Below, piece by piece: positions 12,766-25,880 of a stretch of 64,000 bases of DNA. Within the stretch, counting starts at the first letter, position 1, and every line of letters begins with the position of its first letter. The notes under the pieces were generated by a model that was given only the letters and a program-made list of their open reading frames with translations, searched no databases and was not told where the DNA came from. The position numbers and the translations under genes were made by a program. The DNA is from Homarus americanus (taxonomy: Eukaryota; Arthropoda; Malacostraca; Decapoda; Nephropidae), in the NCBI RefSeq assembly GCF_018991925.1, contig NW_024736071.1, positions 12,882,758 through 12,946,757 on the forward strand. Direction: 5' to 3'.

Positions 12766-12809
12766 CAGCTCCTTTGAGGTGTATGTGTGTGTGTGTGTGT
12801 GTGTGTGTC
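12729..12809. repeat. (AC)n and (GT)n facing pair
   Basis: An AC run (12729-12763) and a GT run (12785-12809) are separated by about 20 bp. They are reverse complements and could form a hairpin or slipped structure. Confidence 0.95.
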
Positions 12810-12814
12810 CCAAG

Positions 12815-13325
12815 GCTGTTGTTATTATAGTTGACTAAATTCATTGTATTATTTCGACCTGCAGTTGTAAGGCCCGGGTTGGTGGTTCTGTAGTTCCCCT
12901 CTACATGTGGTTTCGCCTCCCTGGCAATACCCTGATATTGTGTATTCTATTTGTCCATGACCTAAAGTACATGATGTTTCGTACACCTCCTCCATTACCT
13001 AAAGTAGTTATATTTACCTTATCCTTCACCTAAAATAGTGACTGTTACCTAAAGCAGTTCTGGTCATGTCATCTTTTAACAGATCGACGTGAATCACCTT
13101 CAGTTCATTAAGTAAGGACGCTTTTAATATTGTATGACAGGTTGGTGTGTTTCCTCTGCCTCCAATATTGATCTCTTCAAGGCTAACTTTCGCCGCTTCT
13201 TTCACTGCGTTTATATTTTTCCCCGAATTTCTTTTGTTTCAGTTCCAACACCTCAAACTCCTCCTCCCCAAGTCGTCAAACTCTCCCAGAATACTGTCTT
13301 GGACCTCTCTCTCTCTCTCGTGGTG
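12815..13325. other. Unique sequence, no gene recognised
   Basis: Single-copy-looking DNA between two microsatellites. A frame at 13134-13445 runs into the TG repeat and has no domain features. Confidence 0.55.
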
Positions 13326-13327
13326 TT

Positions 13328-13330
<3 letters not shown>

Positions 13331-13398
<68 letters not shown>
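13331..13398. repeat. (TG)n microsatellite
   Basis: About 68 bases of uninterrupted TG. Confidence 0.98.
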
Positions 13399-13399
<1 letters not shown>

Positions 13400-13494
13400 C
13401 AGTGGTGGTCAAGGAGAGACCTCTTGTTCACTATTTATTTCGTGAAGAGGTTCCTACAACTGTTGTATGCTTGACGATCATACTGATTAAATAT

Positions 13495-13873
13495 CATGCA
13501 GTAAAGACATCCCTTGATCACACTAATGGAGCTTCATGCAGTAAAGACATCCCTTGATCACACTAATGGAGCTTCATGCAGTAAAGACATCCCTTGATCA
13601 CACTAATGGAGCTTCATGCAGTAAAGACATCCCTTGATCACACTAATGGAGCTTCATGCAGTAAAGACATCCCTTGATCACACTAATGGAGCTTCATGCA
13701 GTAAAGACATCCCTTGATCACACTAATGGAGCTTCATGCAGTAAAGACATCCCTTGATCACACTAATGGAGCTTCATGCAGTAAAGACATCCCTTGATCA
13801 CACTAATGGAGCTTCATGCAGTAAAGACATCCCTTGATCACACTAATGGAGCTTCATGCAGTAAAGACATCCC
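13495..13873 (+). repeat. Near-perfect 40-bp tandem array
   Basis: About 9.5 copies of a 40-bp unit (starting CATGCAGTAAAGACATCCCT and ending CACTAATGGAGCTT). I saw no substitutions between complete copies. Every other array here is degenerate, so this one is either recent or kept uniform by gene conversion. It ends abruptly after GACATCCC. Confidence 0.97.
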
Positions 13874-13879
13874 AACAAT

Positions 13880-16020
13880 AATCTAATAATGGTCTCTGGA
13901 TCTGAATATGCAATGGACTATTTACTACCACACCGGTGGATTATTTTATTGAACCTCGTACAGAAGACGTGATGTGTGAGGGAAACACGTAATAAAAACA
14001 TAGAACTGTATTTTAAGTACCTTTATTTTCTAAGGTTGGAGGCAGGGGGATTAGAAGCGGTGTCTTTAAAGGAACGTGGAATGAAAAACCTGTTTTTTTA
14101 GGGTACAACTCACCCAAAATAGTTTTCGTGAAATAATCGAAGTAATCAGTGACATCTGCATGACAATGAAGGAGAGGGAGGTGGTGGTGGGTAATGGTTG
14201 TGGGGCAAGTTTTTGAGGCAAAGAAGGTGAAGAGGCTCGTCTGCTTCTTCCTACAAACGCTTGCTTGACACCTTCACGCCCCCTGTTAGGTTCTCACCAC
14301 CACAACCAACACCCCTCCTTCTCTTCTTTGTTTTTACATCAAAGCAATCTTAAGAATATTCCTTTTTTTTTATTACTCTATTATACCCTGTAACTTTTTT
14401 CTCCTCCAACAACCAGCAACCTTTCGGGAACTATATTGGGGCCAATATAACTCGGGGGTTTTGTTAACAAGCGCCAACTCATGCCGATTTCGGAAGAATT
14501 TTGCGTGCAATAAAGCGGATCGGCAAAGTTTTATCTTTGATCACTGTAACGGCAGAACTGATCAGTTTTACTCCAGCCAGCAAATCGACTGGATGTTTGA
14601 GATCAGGATTATTTTTTTAAGTCGGTGGAGAAAGTTGGTGCGCAGTACAGAGAGAAAAGACGCTTGGGCTCTGATCACTTGGTAAGTGAAAGGAGTGGGT
14701 GGTATTTTGATGCTATGAGGTGTTTGCCGGAAGGTGAGAGAAAGTGAAAGCCAGTGAGAGAGAGAGAGAGAAATGAAGACGAATGATAGGCCGAGGTTTT
14801 TGCCTAAACTACGGAGAGTTATTATATAAAAGGGAAGGATACCATTACTATATGACTAAACAGAAGAAGACATTTTCGATATGAAGATCATTGAAATCAA
14901 GAGAATTTTGCCAAGGTTGCTAAAGATACTCGAGTGGGAATTTCAGTCGAGGGTAGTAGGTAGTGGGCAGCTATCAAACAGGGAGGTACTACGACCTAGG
15001 AAGATATTGGAAGCATAATGTGTTGTCTTTGCCCTGCTGCCATATGGCATGACGAACATTGTGACCAAGTCCCAGGTTGCTGATCTGACTTTCTGCCTGA
15101 TTTACACACAATGCAGGGTCTCAATTGTGTCTCTTACTTTGACAACAAAATATATATTTCTTTTAAAAAAGAGATATTTATGCGGAGTCAGACTGTGGAG
15201 AAGAATCGTGTGTAGAGGTGTAGGAATATTTCTTTAAGTCACTGGTGGTATTAGTTCAAAGTTGTATCTGCGAGGGGGAGATTTAATTATTACTTAGCAT
15301 CCAAATAAGCAGTTTTGGAAGTAATTGATGGATGAGGCGCATTTTAAGTGTTAGAGCACTTGATAGTAAGTTAGGAAGATGTAGAGCACAGTGTTTAAAA
15401 AGTCCGTGTGCATATTTAACTCTTAGGAACTTTGTATACACATATAAGAGAAACAATCTATAAGTTGCATATAAAAGACACATTTAATCTAGTTTTATCA
15501 TAGTTATTAAACACAGGAGGATAGCACCATATACTGTAGGTTGTGTGTGCAGTAAATGAGGTGAAAGAAAATGTAAAAATCGTCCTTTTATATGAAATTT
15601 GCAGAATAATTATATCATATGCAGTACATACAAGGTTATTAATGATTAAAAGTGCACATGAACTTTAGAAACACCTTGTGGGAGATAAAGCTGTAGAAGG
15701 GAAGAACACGAGAGGTATTCACGCAAAAAGAAAAAGAAAGTCAATAGAACGTACAGTACACTCACAGGTGAAGATTATTGAGGACTTGTGGTTGACAACG
15801 ATCCATATTCTGAAGAAAGAACTGAAAGAATAACAAGAACACGAAATAATATTCGCACTTTCTGACTAAAGGGCAAAACTAAATCCTAACTTTTCAGAAA
15901 ATATTAACTGTTTTGATCGGATGGGCAGAGCTTTTGCACACCATTTTTCATGACTGGCAGATGATACTAACCTCAGTGTATGTACCACTGTCTAAGAGTC
16001 TTCATAAACTCTTATCCATA
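13880..16020. other. Unique AT-rich sequence, no gene recognised
   Basis: Frames at 14461-14685 (+), 15049-15237 (+) and 15283-15483 (-) were read without recognising a domain or splice-bounded exon. A short GAGAGA run occurs at 14757-14772. Confidence 0.55.
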
Positions 16021-16030
16021 CAATTTAATT

Positions 16031-16172
16031 ACTCTCAGCCATACAACTTCAAGTACTCTCAGCCATACAACTTCAAGTACTCTCAGCCATACAACTTCAA
16101 GTACTCTCAGCCATATGACTTCAAGTACTCTCTGCCATATAACCTCAAGTATGGCTGAGAGTACTTGAAGTT
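16031..16172 (+). repeat. 24-bp tandem array ending in an inverted copy
   Basis: Five to six direct copies of a 24-bp unit (CCATACAACTTCAAGTACTC plus TCAG), the last two diverging, are followed at 16151-16172 by ATGGCTGAGAGTACTTGAAG plus TT. This is the exact reverse complement of the consensus unit. The last copy and the inverted copy can form a hairpin. Confidence 0.93.
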
Positions 16173-16274
16173 AGTGTCCAAGATGAAAACTCAACTGAAT
16201 AACACACACAAATTATTCTACATAAGACAGCATAACAAAAACGTTCATCAATATTCATAAGTGACAGAAACTAC

Positions 16275-16397
<123 letters not shown>

Positions 16398-16404
16398 AAA
16401 TTCT

Positions 16405-16780
16405 TATCATGTTATCTAAGGTTCCTTTTGGCAACCTTTTAGAAATCGAACAATATTGAATTTGAAAACATTAAGTTGATATTATTGTTAATCTCTAATC
16501 TGTTTTAGGGGGGCGGGGAGGGGGGGGGATCTTAACCTGAGGTGACTTGAGTTGAGTCGACTAGACCTGAGTGGAGTAGACTTGAGGGGCAGAGTTGATA
16601 TGAAACAATAGTGATGGAGTGAGAGTATAGGAGAGGCAAAGATAAAGGTAGTTACTGGAGGTTAGTTAAGGTTGGCGTTATGAAACACCTTAGCGTTGGG
16701 CTCGAGTGGTCATGAAGGTGCGAGCAGAGGGGAAGGAACTTGCGACAGCTGGAGTATCTGCGTTTATTTCCAAGTGGAGA
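16405..16780. other. Unique sequence, no gene recognised
   Basis: Single-copy-looking DNA with a G-run block at 16509-16530 and loose GAGTTGAGTCGACTAGACC-type short repeats at 16545-16590. Confidence 0.55.
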
Positions 16781-16782
16781 TG

Positions 16783-16906
<124 letters not shown>

Positions 16907-16909
16907 TCG

Positions 16910-18945
16910 CCTTTGATGCAATCAAATTCGAATTTTGACATACTTTAACTAACGTAATTAGTGAAACAAAATATTGATCTACAGGTAGTTCCATTTAGAA
17001 ACACGAGATCTCGAGAACCCTCACTACAGCCAGTTCTTAGGTGAATAAGTTAGTAGGTGTTAATCTCACCCTGTGTAATTACAGTGTTTTTACCATGCGA
17101 CCTTGCCCGGGGTCTCATCCAGAAGGGGACCTCCCTCACATTCTCTTGATTCTCAAACTGCGCACTCTCTCTCTCTCCGATTCTAATGACGCGAAAAAAA
17201 CTTATTTCCTCTTCAATGTCTGGTCCGAAAATTCCCTTGAAACAAATGAAGCGTCGGGGGGAAAATGAAGGCAGGGAATTTTCTTTGTTTCTCAGTGAGA
17301 GAGCGAGAGAGCGCAGCTCGACCCAAGTCAACCCAGTATTCTGAGCTAATTTATTCCAGGACCGTGCAGAGGATCCTTCCCTGATCCACACACACTTCTT
17401 TCCTGTATATCTTAAGTGTACTGTATTTTTTTTCTCTACTGAACAAATAGTTAGACACTGTTCCTACTATACGTGTCTTGGTTGATCGTGATAAACCTTG
17501 GTGTGTTGTATGTTGGTCCAGTACTTCGATCTGTTTTCTTTTAGGGAGGAGTTAAGCTCTCAATAATTTTAAGGAAGTCAAAGGTCAAACACTATATAAA
17601 ATAAAGATCTTCGCGCAAATTTCTCCATTTTCATTAATAAATTTATTCTGTAAAATCATGGTTACAATTTGTCAGCGTTTCTTAACATAATACTAATCAA
17701 ATATCATAGATTGTCCCCAAATAAGTATATGTTTACCTGCCATTCTTCTACTGTATATGTTGCTGTTACTGGGGACATAGGTAATGGCATAGAGGTACAG
17801 TCAAAGAAATAATGTCGCATTACACTTACCGCGCCGTATGTTCTGAAACCCATGACGAAGAATTTGGGTAAAGTTCTCCGTTCAGACTCGAACCTACAAC
17901 CTGCGCTGTCACTTTAACTTAAACTCTTTGAATATTAACTTTTATCTCCAATATACCTGTACTGAATATATTATTTTACTCATGACTGCATTTTTTCAGA
18001 CTCTTTTCTTCGTGTACTTGTAGACCTATAATTTATTATGTATTTATGAACTTTATTTTCTGATGTAAAACTAAGGCATTTGTCCTTTATGCCCATGGCA
18101 GGGGGGAGGACAAACACATGAAACAAGGGCGACAAAAAATGAATCTTTCTATTTCCACAATCAAGAGCGACATCATTAAACACGATACAGTTCTTCCTTC
18201 ACCAACACACTAGATAACGACAGTCTAGTAATGTCGACATATTAATTAGCCCAGTTACTAATTTTCCAACTTACAGTCTCCTCGGCAACAGGGAAAGAAT
18301 CATAAGCAGTAATCTGATTAATTATAATTGGATGGAGGATGAGAACCAGGAATTCAACTTTATGTGAAGTTAACGTTTTCTGAGGGACTTGGTCTAAGAG
18401 GTCACTTAATTTGACAGTAACTTGTGGCAGCGTATATGTATATATGATTCCAAGTTAAAATACATATATAATTTACATTATATAATTTTATACTGTATTG
18501 TATACTGTACTTTTGCTATACAATATCATAGGCAACCTTTATACAAGTTTTGTTAATTATTGCCCCTTGGAAAGTCATCAATATTTAGTTTTTATGACGC
18601 GGAGGAGAAAAAAATGGTTGGAGGCAGATTAGCTAATGATTATGGTATGAAACAGCAGCAAAGTGCACAGGCAATGACTGAAAGTTGATGAGGAAAGATT
18701 TATAGGGAAAAAGTGAAGACCAAAGGAAAGTAGATTTTACGGTTAACACATTTATTAGCAAAGCTTGGAGTACAGTTTGTCTATTCTGAGTAATTCAGTC
18801 AAGTCTAGACACTTACGCTCGTATTATTAAACAACATCTTCCCTTGAAGAGGGTCGTCGTGTTTCAACCTGAGTCTTAAACTAAATGAGTCCTGAGGGAC
18901 ACCGCAGTACAGTACTTAACGGGGTGGTGTGGCGGTAAAATGAAC
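16910..18945. other. Unique sequence; a tRNA B-box-like motif at 17884-17894
   Basis: Mostly unique AT-rich DNA. On the minus strand 17884-17894 reads GGTTCGAGTCT, a fit to the RNA polymerase III B box. The same 13 bases ACTCGAACCTACA recur at 53443, so this may be a decayed SINE head, but no full tRNA fold was found. Frames at 17050-17391 (-) and 17980-18183 (-) show no domain. Confidence 0.4.
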
Positions 18946-18949
18946 TAAT

Positions 18950-19432
18950 TCCCCCACTCACTTCCATCCTCATCTTCATCTACTGCCACTCTCACCCCAC
19001 CCACTACCACCCTCACCCCATCCACTAATCCACTACCACCCTCACACCCAACTGCCACCACCCTCACCCCCATTCACTAATCCACTATCACCCTCACCCC
19101 ACCCACCACCCCTCACCCCACCCTATCACCCTCCCCTGCCACCACCCTCACCTCCACCCACTACCACACTCACCTTGACCTATTACCACCTTCTGCCTCC
19201 ACCCACTACCACCCTCACCCCACCCACTACTAGCCTCACCCACCCCCACCCATTACCATCCCTCACCCCCCTCACCCCACTACCATCCTCACCCTCACCC
19301 TACACCCTCACCCCACCCACTACCACCCTTACCTACCACCCACTACCACCCTCACCCACCACCACCCTCACCCACCACCACCCTCACCCACCACCACCAC
19401 CACCCTCACCCACCACCACCCCCACCGGGTTC
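18950..19432 (+). repeat. CACCCTCACC / CCACTACCA low-complexity array
   Basis: Degenerate repeats of CACCCTCACCCCACCCACTA give way to regular CACCACCACCCTCACC units at 19345-19425. Confidence 0.88.
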
Positions 19433-19439
19433 TCAAACT

Positions 19440-20420
19440 CTCTTTATGTTAACTATCGCCACCTAATTGGGAATACGAGACGGATCAACCTGGGTCACTT
19501 ATATCCATAAACAAATTTAATGAGCCAAACAAAGTCAAGAAGAACACTGAGACAGCCGTAACGAGGCACACAGTATGTTACTCTTATGTGGGAAAAAATC
19601 ATGTACTAGAGTCCTGTCCCGAGGCTCGACTTAGCTTATGAGAGACGATGATAATAGTGATTAATGAGCTGACAACACACTGAGTGGACAAGTGATTAAT
19701 TCGCTGGAAAAAAAATGATATTGAGGAAATCCTTTGCACATGGATGACGGAGGTGATGGATGAGGTCGTGGATGATCCCTTCACCCACTCCCATGTGAGG
19801 TTAGGTTAAGTTAGGTCTGTTAGTGGTGTTGATTATTTACTCATCACCTTCGTATAGCTGAGGAAGTTATTAGTACTTTCTTGATTATAATTTCGATATT
19901 TTGATATTTTCTTTTACCACCTTTTTTTTTCCATGAATTTGGTTTTCTAGTTATAGTTTACCAATCTGGGCCATGCTAACTAACGCTTACAGTTCAACCC
20001 AGACTACTCTACACTACCATTGTCTAGGCGATGTCTGAGCTTCTGTAATACACAAACAATCCCGCTTCAACTTGTACAGTATATATATATAATCATAGGA
20101 GGAATGAATCAGTGAGTACCGAGGTTTTGTTGTTGTTTACATCGTATTTTCTAGGCTATACCGCTGATTTTGTTTCATTTTGCTTAATTGTGGACTTATG
20201 TGTTTGTACAATTTGGTTTATTCATTTTTAGATAATTTTTCTTCTCTTCTGCATTTCTGAACTAAGTTAACCTAACCATAATGATTGGATCTTATTGAAA
20301 TTGGCATCCATTTGACCTGGGGCCATTAGGATTGGTGGTGATTAGAACGAATCATTTTGACACAATAGTTTCAGGTAGAATTGTTATTTATATCTGGGGG
20401 GTTCATGTGACCAGAGTGTC
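19440..20420. other. Unique sequence, no gene recognised
   Basis: Single-copy-looking DNA with a short TTAGGTTAAGTTAGG motif near 19799. No coding signal was recognised. Confidence 0.55.
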
Positions 20421-20429
20421 AGGTGTGAT

Positions 20430-21095
20430 GAATTACCAGGCAAGTCAGGTGTTAATGATGATAAATGATGACAAGGAGCAGTCAGATATGGATGATGATG
20501 AGGATATGTTAACAGAGAACAGTCAGGTATGGATGATGATAAGGTGGTGATAACAGAACAGTCAGGTGTGGATGATGATGAGGATGTGTTTACAGGGAAG
20601 AGTCAGATGTGGATGATGATGAGGAAGTGTTAAAAGAACAGTCAGGTGTGGATGAGGATGTGTTAACAGGGAACAGTCAGGTGTGGATGATGATGAGGAT
20701 GTGTTAACAGGGAACAGTCGGGTGTGGATGATGATGAGGATGTGTTAACAGGGAACAGTCGGGTGTGGATGATGATGAGGAGGTGTTAACAGGGAAGAGC
20801 CAGATGTGGATGATGATGAGGATGTGTTAACAGGGAAGAGCCAGATGTGGATGATGATGAGGATGTGTTAACAGGGAACAGTCAGGTATGGATGATGATA
20901 AGGTGGTGTTAACAGAACAGTCAGGTGTGGATGATGATGAGGATGTGTTTACAGGGAAGAGTCAGATGTGGATGATGATGAGGAAGTGTTAACAGGGAAC
21001 AGTCAGGTATGGATGATGATAAGGTGGTGTTAACAGAACAGTCAGGTGTGGATGATGATGAGGACGTGTTAACAGGGAACAGTCGGGTGTGGATA
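20430..21095 (+). repeat. ~41-bp minisatellite (GGATGATGATGAGGATGTGT core)
   Basis: About 15 copies of a unit built from ACAGTCAGGTGTGGATGATG, then ATGAGGATGTGTTAACAGGG and A. Variants alternate blockwise (AGTCAGG, AGTCGGG, GAGCCAG; GAGGATG, GAGGAAG, ATAAGGTGG). The recurring order of the variants suggests duplication of multi-unit blocks. Confidence 0.92.
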
Positions 21096-21159
21096 ATGAA
21101 GCCTTATGATATCATGGAAATGAGTATAATATAATTATGATGACGAGAGTAATTAACTC

Positions 21160-22875
21160 TCATGGTGTAGCCAGCTGTGGCAAAATAATCGCGTGCTGGC
21201 AACATAATCGCGTGGCCAACTGCAACATAATCAGTGGCATCAACATGATCGCGTGGTGTAGACAACAGGCCTGTGGCAACAATCGCGTGGTGTATAGCCA
21301 CTGTGCAGCCACCAGCTGTGGCAACAAATAATAAAGCCAGCTGTGGCAACAAATAGTCCCGCCAACAACAGTCCTGGCAACAAATAGTCCGGGATAAAGC
21401 CAGCTGTGGCAACAAATAGTCCTGGGATAATAGCCAGCCGTGGTAACAAATAGTCCTGGGATAATAGCCAGCTGTGGCAACAAATAGTCGGGATAAAGCC
21501 AGCTGTGGCAAACAAATAGTCCTGGGATAATAGTGGGCAACAAATAGTCCGGGATAAAGCCAGCTGTGGCAACAAATAGTCTAATAGGCAACAAATAGTC
21601 CTGGGATAAAGCCAGCTGTGGCAACAAATAGTCCCAGGATAAAGCCAGCTGTGGCAACAAATAGTCCTGGGATAATAGCCAGCTGTGGTAAACAAATAGT
21701 CCTGGGATAATAGCCAGCTGTGGCAACAAATAGTCCTGGGATAAAGCCAGGCAACAAATAGTCCTGGGATAATAGCCAGCTGTGGCAACAAATAGTCCTG
21801 ATAATAGCCAGTCCCGGATAAAGCCAGCTGTGGCAACAAATAGTCCCGGATAAAGCCAGCTGTGGCAACAAATAGTCCTGGGATAAAGCCAGCTGTGGGT
21901 CCCGGATAAAGCCAGCAACAGTCCTGGGATAATAGCCAGCCGTGGCAACAAATAGTCCTGGATAAGCAGCCCAGCTGTGGCAACAAATAGTCCTGGATAA
22001 TAGCCAGCTGTGGCAACATATAATGTCCTGGATAATAGCCAGCGTGGCAACAAATAGTCCTGGGATAATAGCCAGCTGTGGCAAAAATAGTCCTGGGATA
22101 ATAGCCAGCTGGGCAACAATAGTCGGATAAAGCCAGCTGTGGCAACAAATAGTCCTGGGATAATAGCCAGCTGGGCAACAAATAGTCCCGGGATAATAGC
22201 CAGCTGTGGCAACAAATAGTCCCGATAAAGCCAGCTGGGCAACAAATAGTCCTGGGATAAGCCAGCTGTGGCAACAAATAGTCCCGGGATAAATAGCCAG
22301 CTGTGGCAACAAATAGTCCTGGATAATAGCCAGCTGTGGCAACAAATAGTCCTGGGATAATAGCCAGCCGTGGCAACAAATAGTCCTGGGATAATAGCCA
22401 GCTGCAACAAATAGTCCCAGGGAACAAATGGTCAGGATAATAGCCAGCTGTGGCAACAAATAGTCGGGATAATAGCCAAGCCGTGGCAACAAATGATCCT
22501 GGGATAATAGCCAGCTGCATGGCAACAAATGGTCAGGATAATAGCCAGCTGTGGCAATAGTCAGGATAATAGCCAGCTGTGGCAGCAAATGGTCGGGATA
22601 ATGGCTGTGGCAACAAATGGTCAGGATAAAACGGCTTTGGCAGCAAATAGTCCCGGGATAAAGCCAGCTTTGGCAACAAATAGTCCTGGGATAATAGCCA
22701 GCTTTGGCAACAAATAGTCCCGGGATAAAGCCAGCTGTGGCAACAAATAGTCCCGGGATAAAGCCAGCTTTGGCAACAAATAGTCCCGGGATAAAGCCAG
22801 CTGTGGCAACAAATAGTCCTGGGATAATAGCCAGCTGTGGCAACAAATAGTCCCGGGATAAAGCCAGCTGCTCGG
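21160..22875 (+). repeat. 33-34-bp minisatellite (CCAGCTGTGGCAACAAATAG core)
   Basis: About 50 units of GCCAGCTGTGGCAACAAATA followed by GTCCTGGGATAATA (34 bp) or GTCCCGGGATAAA (33 bp). The first units (21166-21310) are a diverged form containing ATCGCGTGG. Many copies lack 1-8 bases. Long minus-strand frames (for example 21160-22410 and 21581-22918) arise because the unit has no stop codon on that strand. They are not genes. Confidence 0.95.
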
Positions 22876-23050
22876 CAAAGAAGAGCGAGGTGAGAAAAAT
22901 TGGTCTATGATGCAACATGGCGGACGGCCAAGATGGTGAGGCCGCGAGATGGACCCGGGAGAAAGTAGGTCAAGGAAGAAGAGAGGGAGGGAGGGCGTTG
23001 ACCTCCCTGCCTCTCGCCGGCGGTACTTTCTTATCTTACCATTTATCATA
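22876..23050 (+). promoter_or_regulatory. GC-rich block with a strong start-codon context (candidate first exon)
   Basis: An ATG at 22917 sits in AACATGGCGGAC, which fits both a good translation-start context and a YY1-type motif. A donor-like G|GTGAGG follows at 22935/22936 after six codons (M A D G Q D). The block is CpG-richer than its flanks and follows the minisatellite directly. No downstream plus-strand exon was recognised, so this is only a candidate. Confidence 0.2.
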
Positions 23051-24267
23051 GAAATTGAAGTCATGTCCTTCCTAGTAATAATTTCGACCGGATCAAATAG
23101 TTTCTAGTTCGTTGTAGAAATATTATTGGTTTTCAATCTTAAATCAAAAGCGATTATAAGGGATCCAAAGATTTACTTGTACTGTAGTTATTAAATCTCT
23201 TTTGATATTTAAGAAACATTTATATAAATTAAGTATAACGTGTTTGTCTTTATATGATCATTAGATGTGTAAGAGTATTTCTCAGACTAATGTAACTGAT
23301 TTGAATAGTATTGGAGTTCAAGGCTGACCGTAATGTTTCACACCTATTTCCTACACATATCATTGATCAATCACTATAATTTCTAACATTTTGGTAATTT
23401 CTAATATTTGATAATACGTAGATTTAAATTTTTGCTTGCCATATATATCTCTAATCTGTCGAATAAATGTTGGGAGGAATATTGATTTAGTCACGCCTTG
23501 GTGGTGAGAGAGAGTGGTGTTAACTGTGTGGCAACGGTGAGAGAAAACGGACTTTAAAGGTTGCCAGCCAAGCCTCCAGGCCAGTTGCCGAGTTCCTCCT
23601 TCAACAAAGTTTATTTCTACATTGTCTCGTCCCTATAATCGCATTTTTTCAAATTTTCCTGATAATACACATCAACATAAATAATTCCTATTCAAATTTC
23701 GAAGAAAAAATTAGAAATTCATATTTACGTGACAACTGGCAAATGCTTCGTGACCAACTCTATGTTGCTGCCCACGGAATTCAAAATCATGTTATATGTA
23801 GTATTGCATAGACCACAATCAATAATGATATTGATACACCAAGAGCAGGTAGCAGTTGTCATGGAAGCTAATGTTATCTCTGGCTGTCACTGACATCTTA
23901 ATATGTTTATGTTGATGCTTTAATCACCGTTCATCTTCTATCACTGATCTCTGATAAGATGCGAGATATAAATTTAGTACAGTAATACTTTTTTTTATGA
24001 TAATCGTTATAATGACATCTTTAGCGGTTTGTGCTGGCAGGTGGAGGCAGGTATACACGTGTCCCTCATTTGATAGCTAGCTGCTGAATGATACAAGTCA
24101 TGTTATACTTAAAAACAAACTTCATAAATAATATTAGTTAATAAGGGACGATAACTTGTTGACTGGGTCTTAACTGGGCAATGCTACCTGCTTTTAGATG
24201 AACACATACATCTGTAACAAAATACATAACTAACAGTAACTTTACCAAGGTTGCTTCACCTCCAAAG

Positions 24268-24268
<1 letters not shown>

Positions 24269-24302
<34 letters not shown>
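24269..24302. repeat. (GT)n microsatellite
   Basis: About 34 bases of uninterrupted GT. Confidence 0.97.
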
Positions 24303-24303
<1 letters not shown>

Positions 24304-25880
24304 TAAGGGGTTTACTGTAACTTAAGTACAATATGTTAAACACCAGGCGGTTGAGGAGACATGACAAACGGCCTTCAGAGGAGACAGAACTCGGGTTGTG
24401 ATATCTTAACTTTTCACTGACAATGATCCGCTCACCTAGTCTTTGCTTCGAAAAACACGTAATAAGCCTTTTAGGTGAGGCTTTATCTGTAGGAGAGTGA
24501 TGAGCGATGTACTACGTGAAAACATATTTGATTTAAACACAACGCAGTACATGTTCACGTGTTTGACAGTGGTGACAATTATAAGAGTTTAGCAATGATT
24601 ATTTTTCATTTTCTCAAATATTGTTATTCACTCGCTACTTGTCTACTCCAGGTATTTACGTATAGCACTGAAGTTCACTCACGTTTATTTTTTTTGTATA
24701 TTTGCTCGAATTTTTTTTCCGCTTTAAACTATCAATAAATATATACGATATGTTCTGTTTTCGAAGATCATGGCGTCTAGTGGAACTGACCGGAGTGTTG
24801 TGTACTACCATAGTGTACACGTATTTGAGAGTAATTGGTCATTATGAGGCTGCTCTCTCAGGTTACCATGCCATCATGCACCTTAAATTATGGTATCATA
24901 TGTCATAGAATGTGTATATTTCCCTTCATACATGATAAGTAGAGAACTCCATCTAGCTACAGTATAGACAAACTGTCGGTGGAACTACAAGTGACATCCC
25001 ATCTGATACTTGTCAACAAAGGCTGTTTATCTTAGCTGTAGCAGACAAGACCTGACAGTAGAGGCTTCTCACCGTGACACATTCCCAGAGGTATTGCACT
25101 ACCACATGCCACACAGGCTAGCGAGAAGAAATGCTCCATCCGTCATTGTTTATGTTCTGTGGTCAGATATTTACGTTACGTGGTTATCAAATTCTCAAGA
25201 GTTAGTCTTTACTTTCTCACATGTGTATCTACGTCATATCTGTTGTCACGTGTCCTCAGTTTTGTGTCTTACCTCGACAGTATCAGAGTCACGTAGTAAT
25301 ATATCTGCTGCGTTGATTTTTCCGATTTGAAGGTAATTCTGAACTATAGATAGATAAATAGATAGATAGATTAGATATTTATTTTGGATTCAAATGCATT
25401 GTATTCAAAATATGATTTGCATTTCTATCCATAGTTTGCTTTACAACACATACACAGTTCAGACTATAACACATACTGTACAAACACATTACGATACACA
25501 TACACTTACCAGATTCAGTCCTAAACCAGAGAAAACAAAAGAGACACGATTGCTACCTTTTTCTTCCCTGAACACCTGAGTCAGTTTACTTGGAACACTT
25601 ATAGTCAGTCTTCTCTGAATTTTATTGACTGTCATTAAATTGTACTACCTGTACCTATATACTTTTTTCAAGCTCATATTTTGCGAGTTTGATTAATGGA
25701 TAAAAACTTGAGCCTCTGACGTGTTTTTTCTATGATTACAACACCTGTGGTCTCCCTCGTGTGTTCTTACCTGAAGTGTAACGTTAAGGTTAATATACTG
25801 TACTGTACATGGAAATACCACCAGGTGTAATTAATAACCTCGTTTATTCTACTGAAATATATCTTACCTTAACTTTAATG

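Noticed and set aside
13495..13873. Regular 40-bp repeat considered as a CRISPR array
   Set aside because: The repeats are contiguous with no variable spacers, and the genome is eukaryotic. It is a plain tandem array.
21160..22918. Three overlapping minus-strand frames of 416-445 codons
   Set aside because: They read the same degenerate 33-34-bp array in different frames, so open length is a property of the unit.
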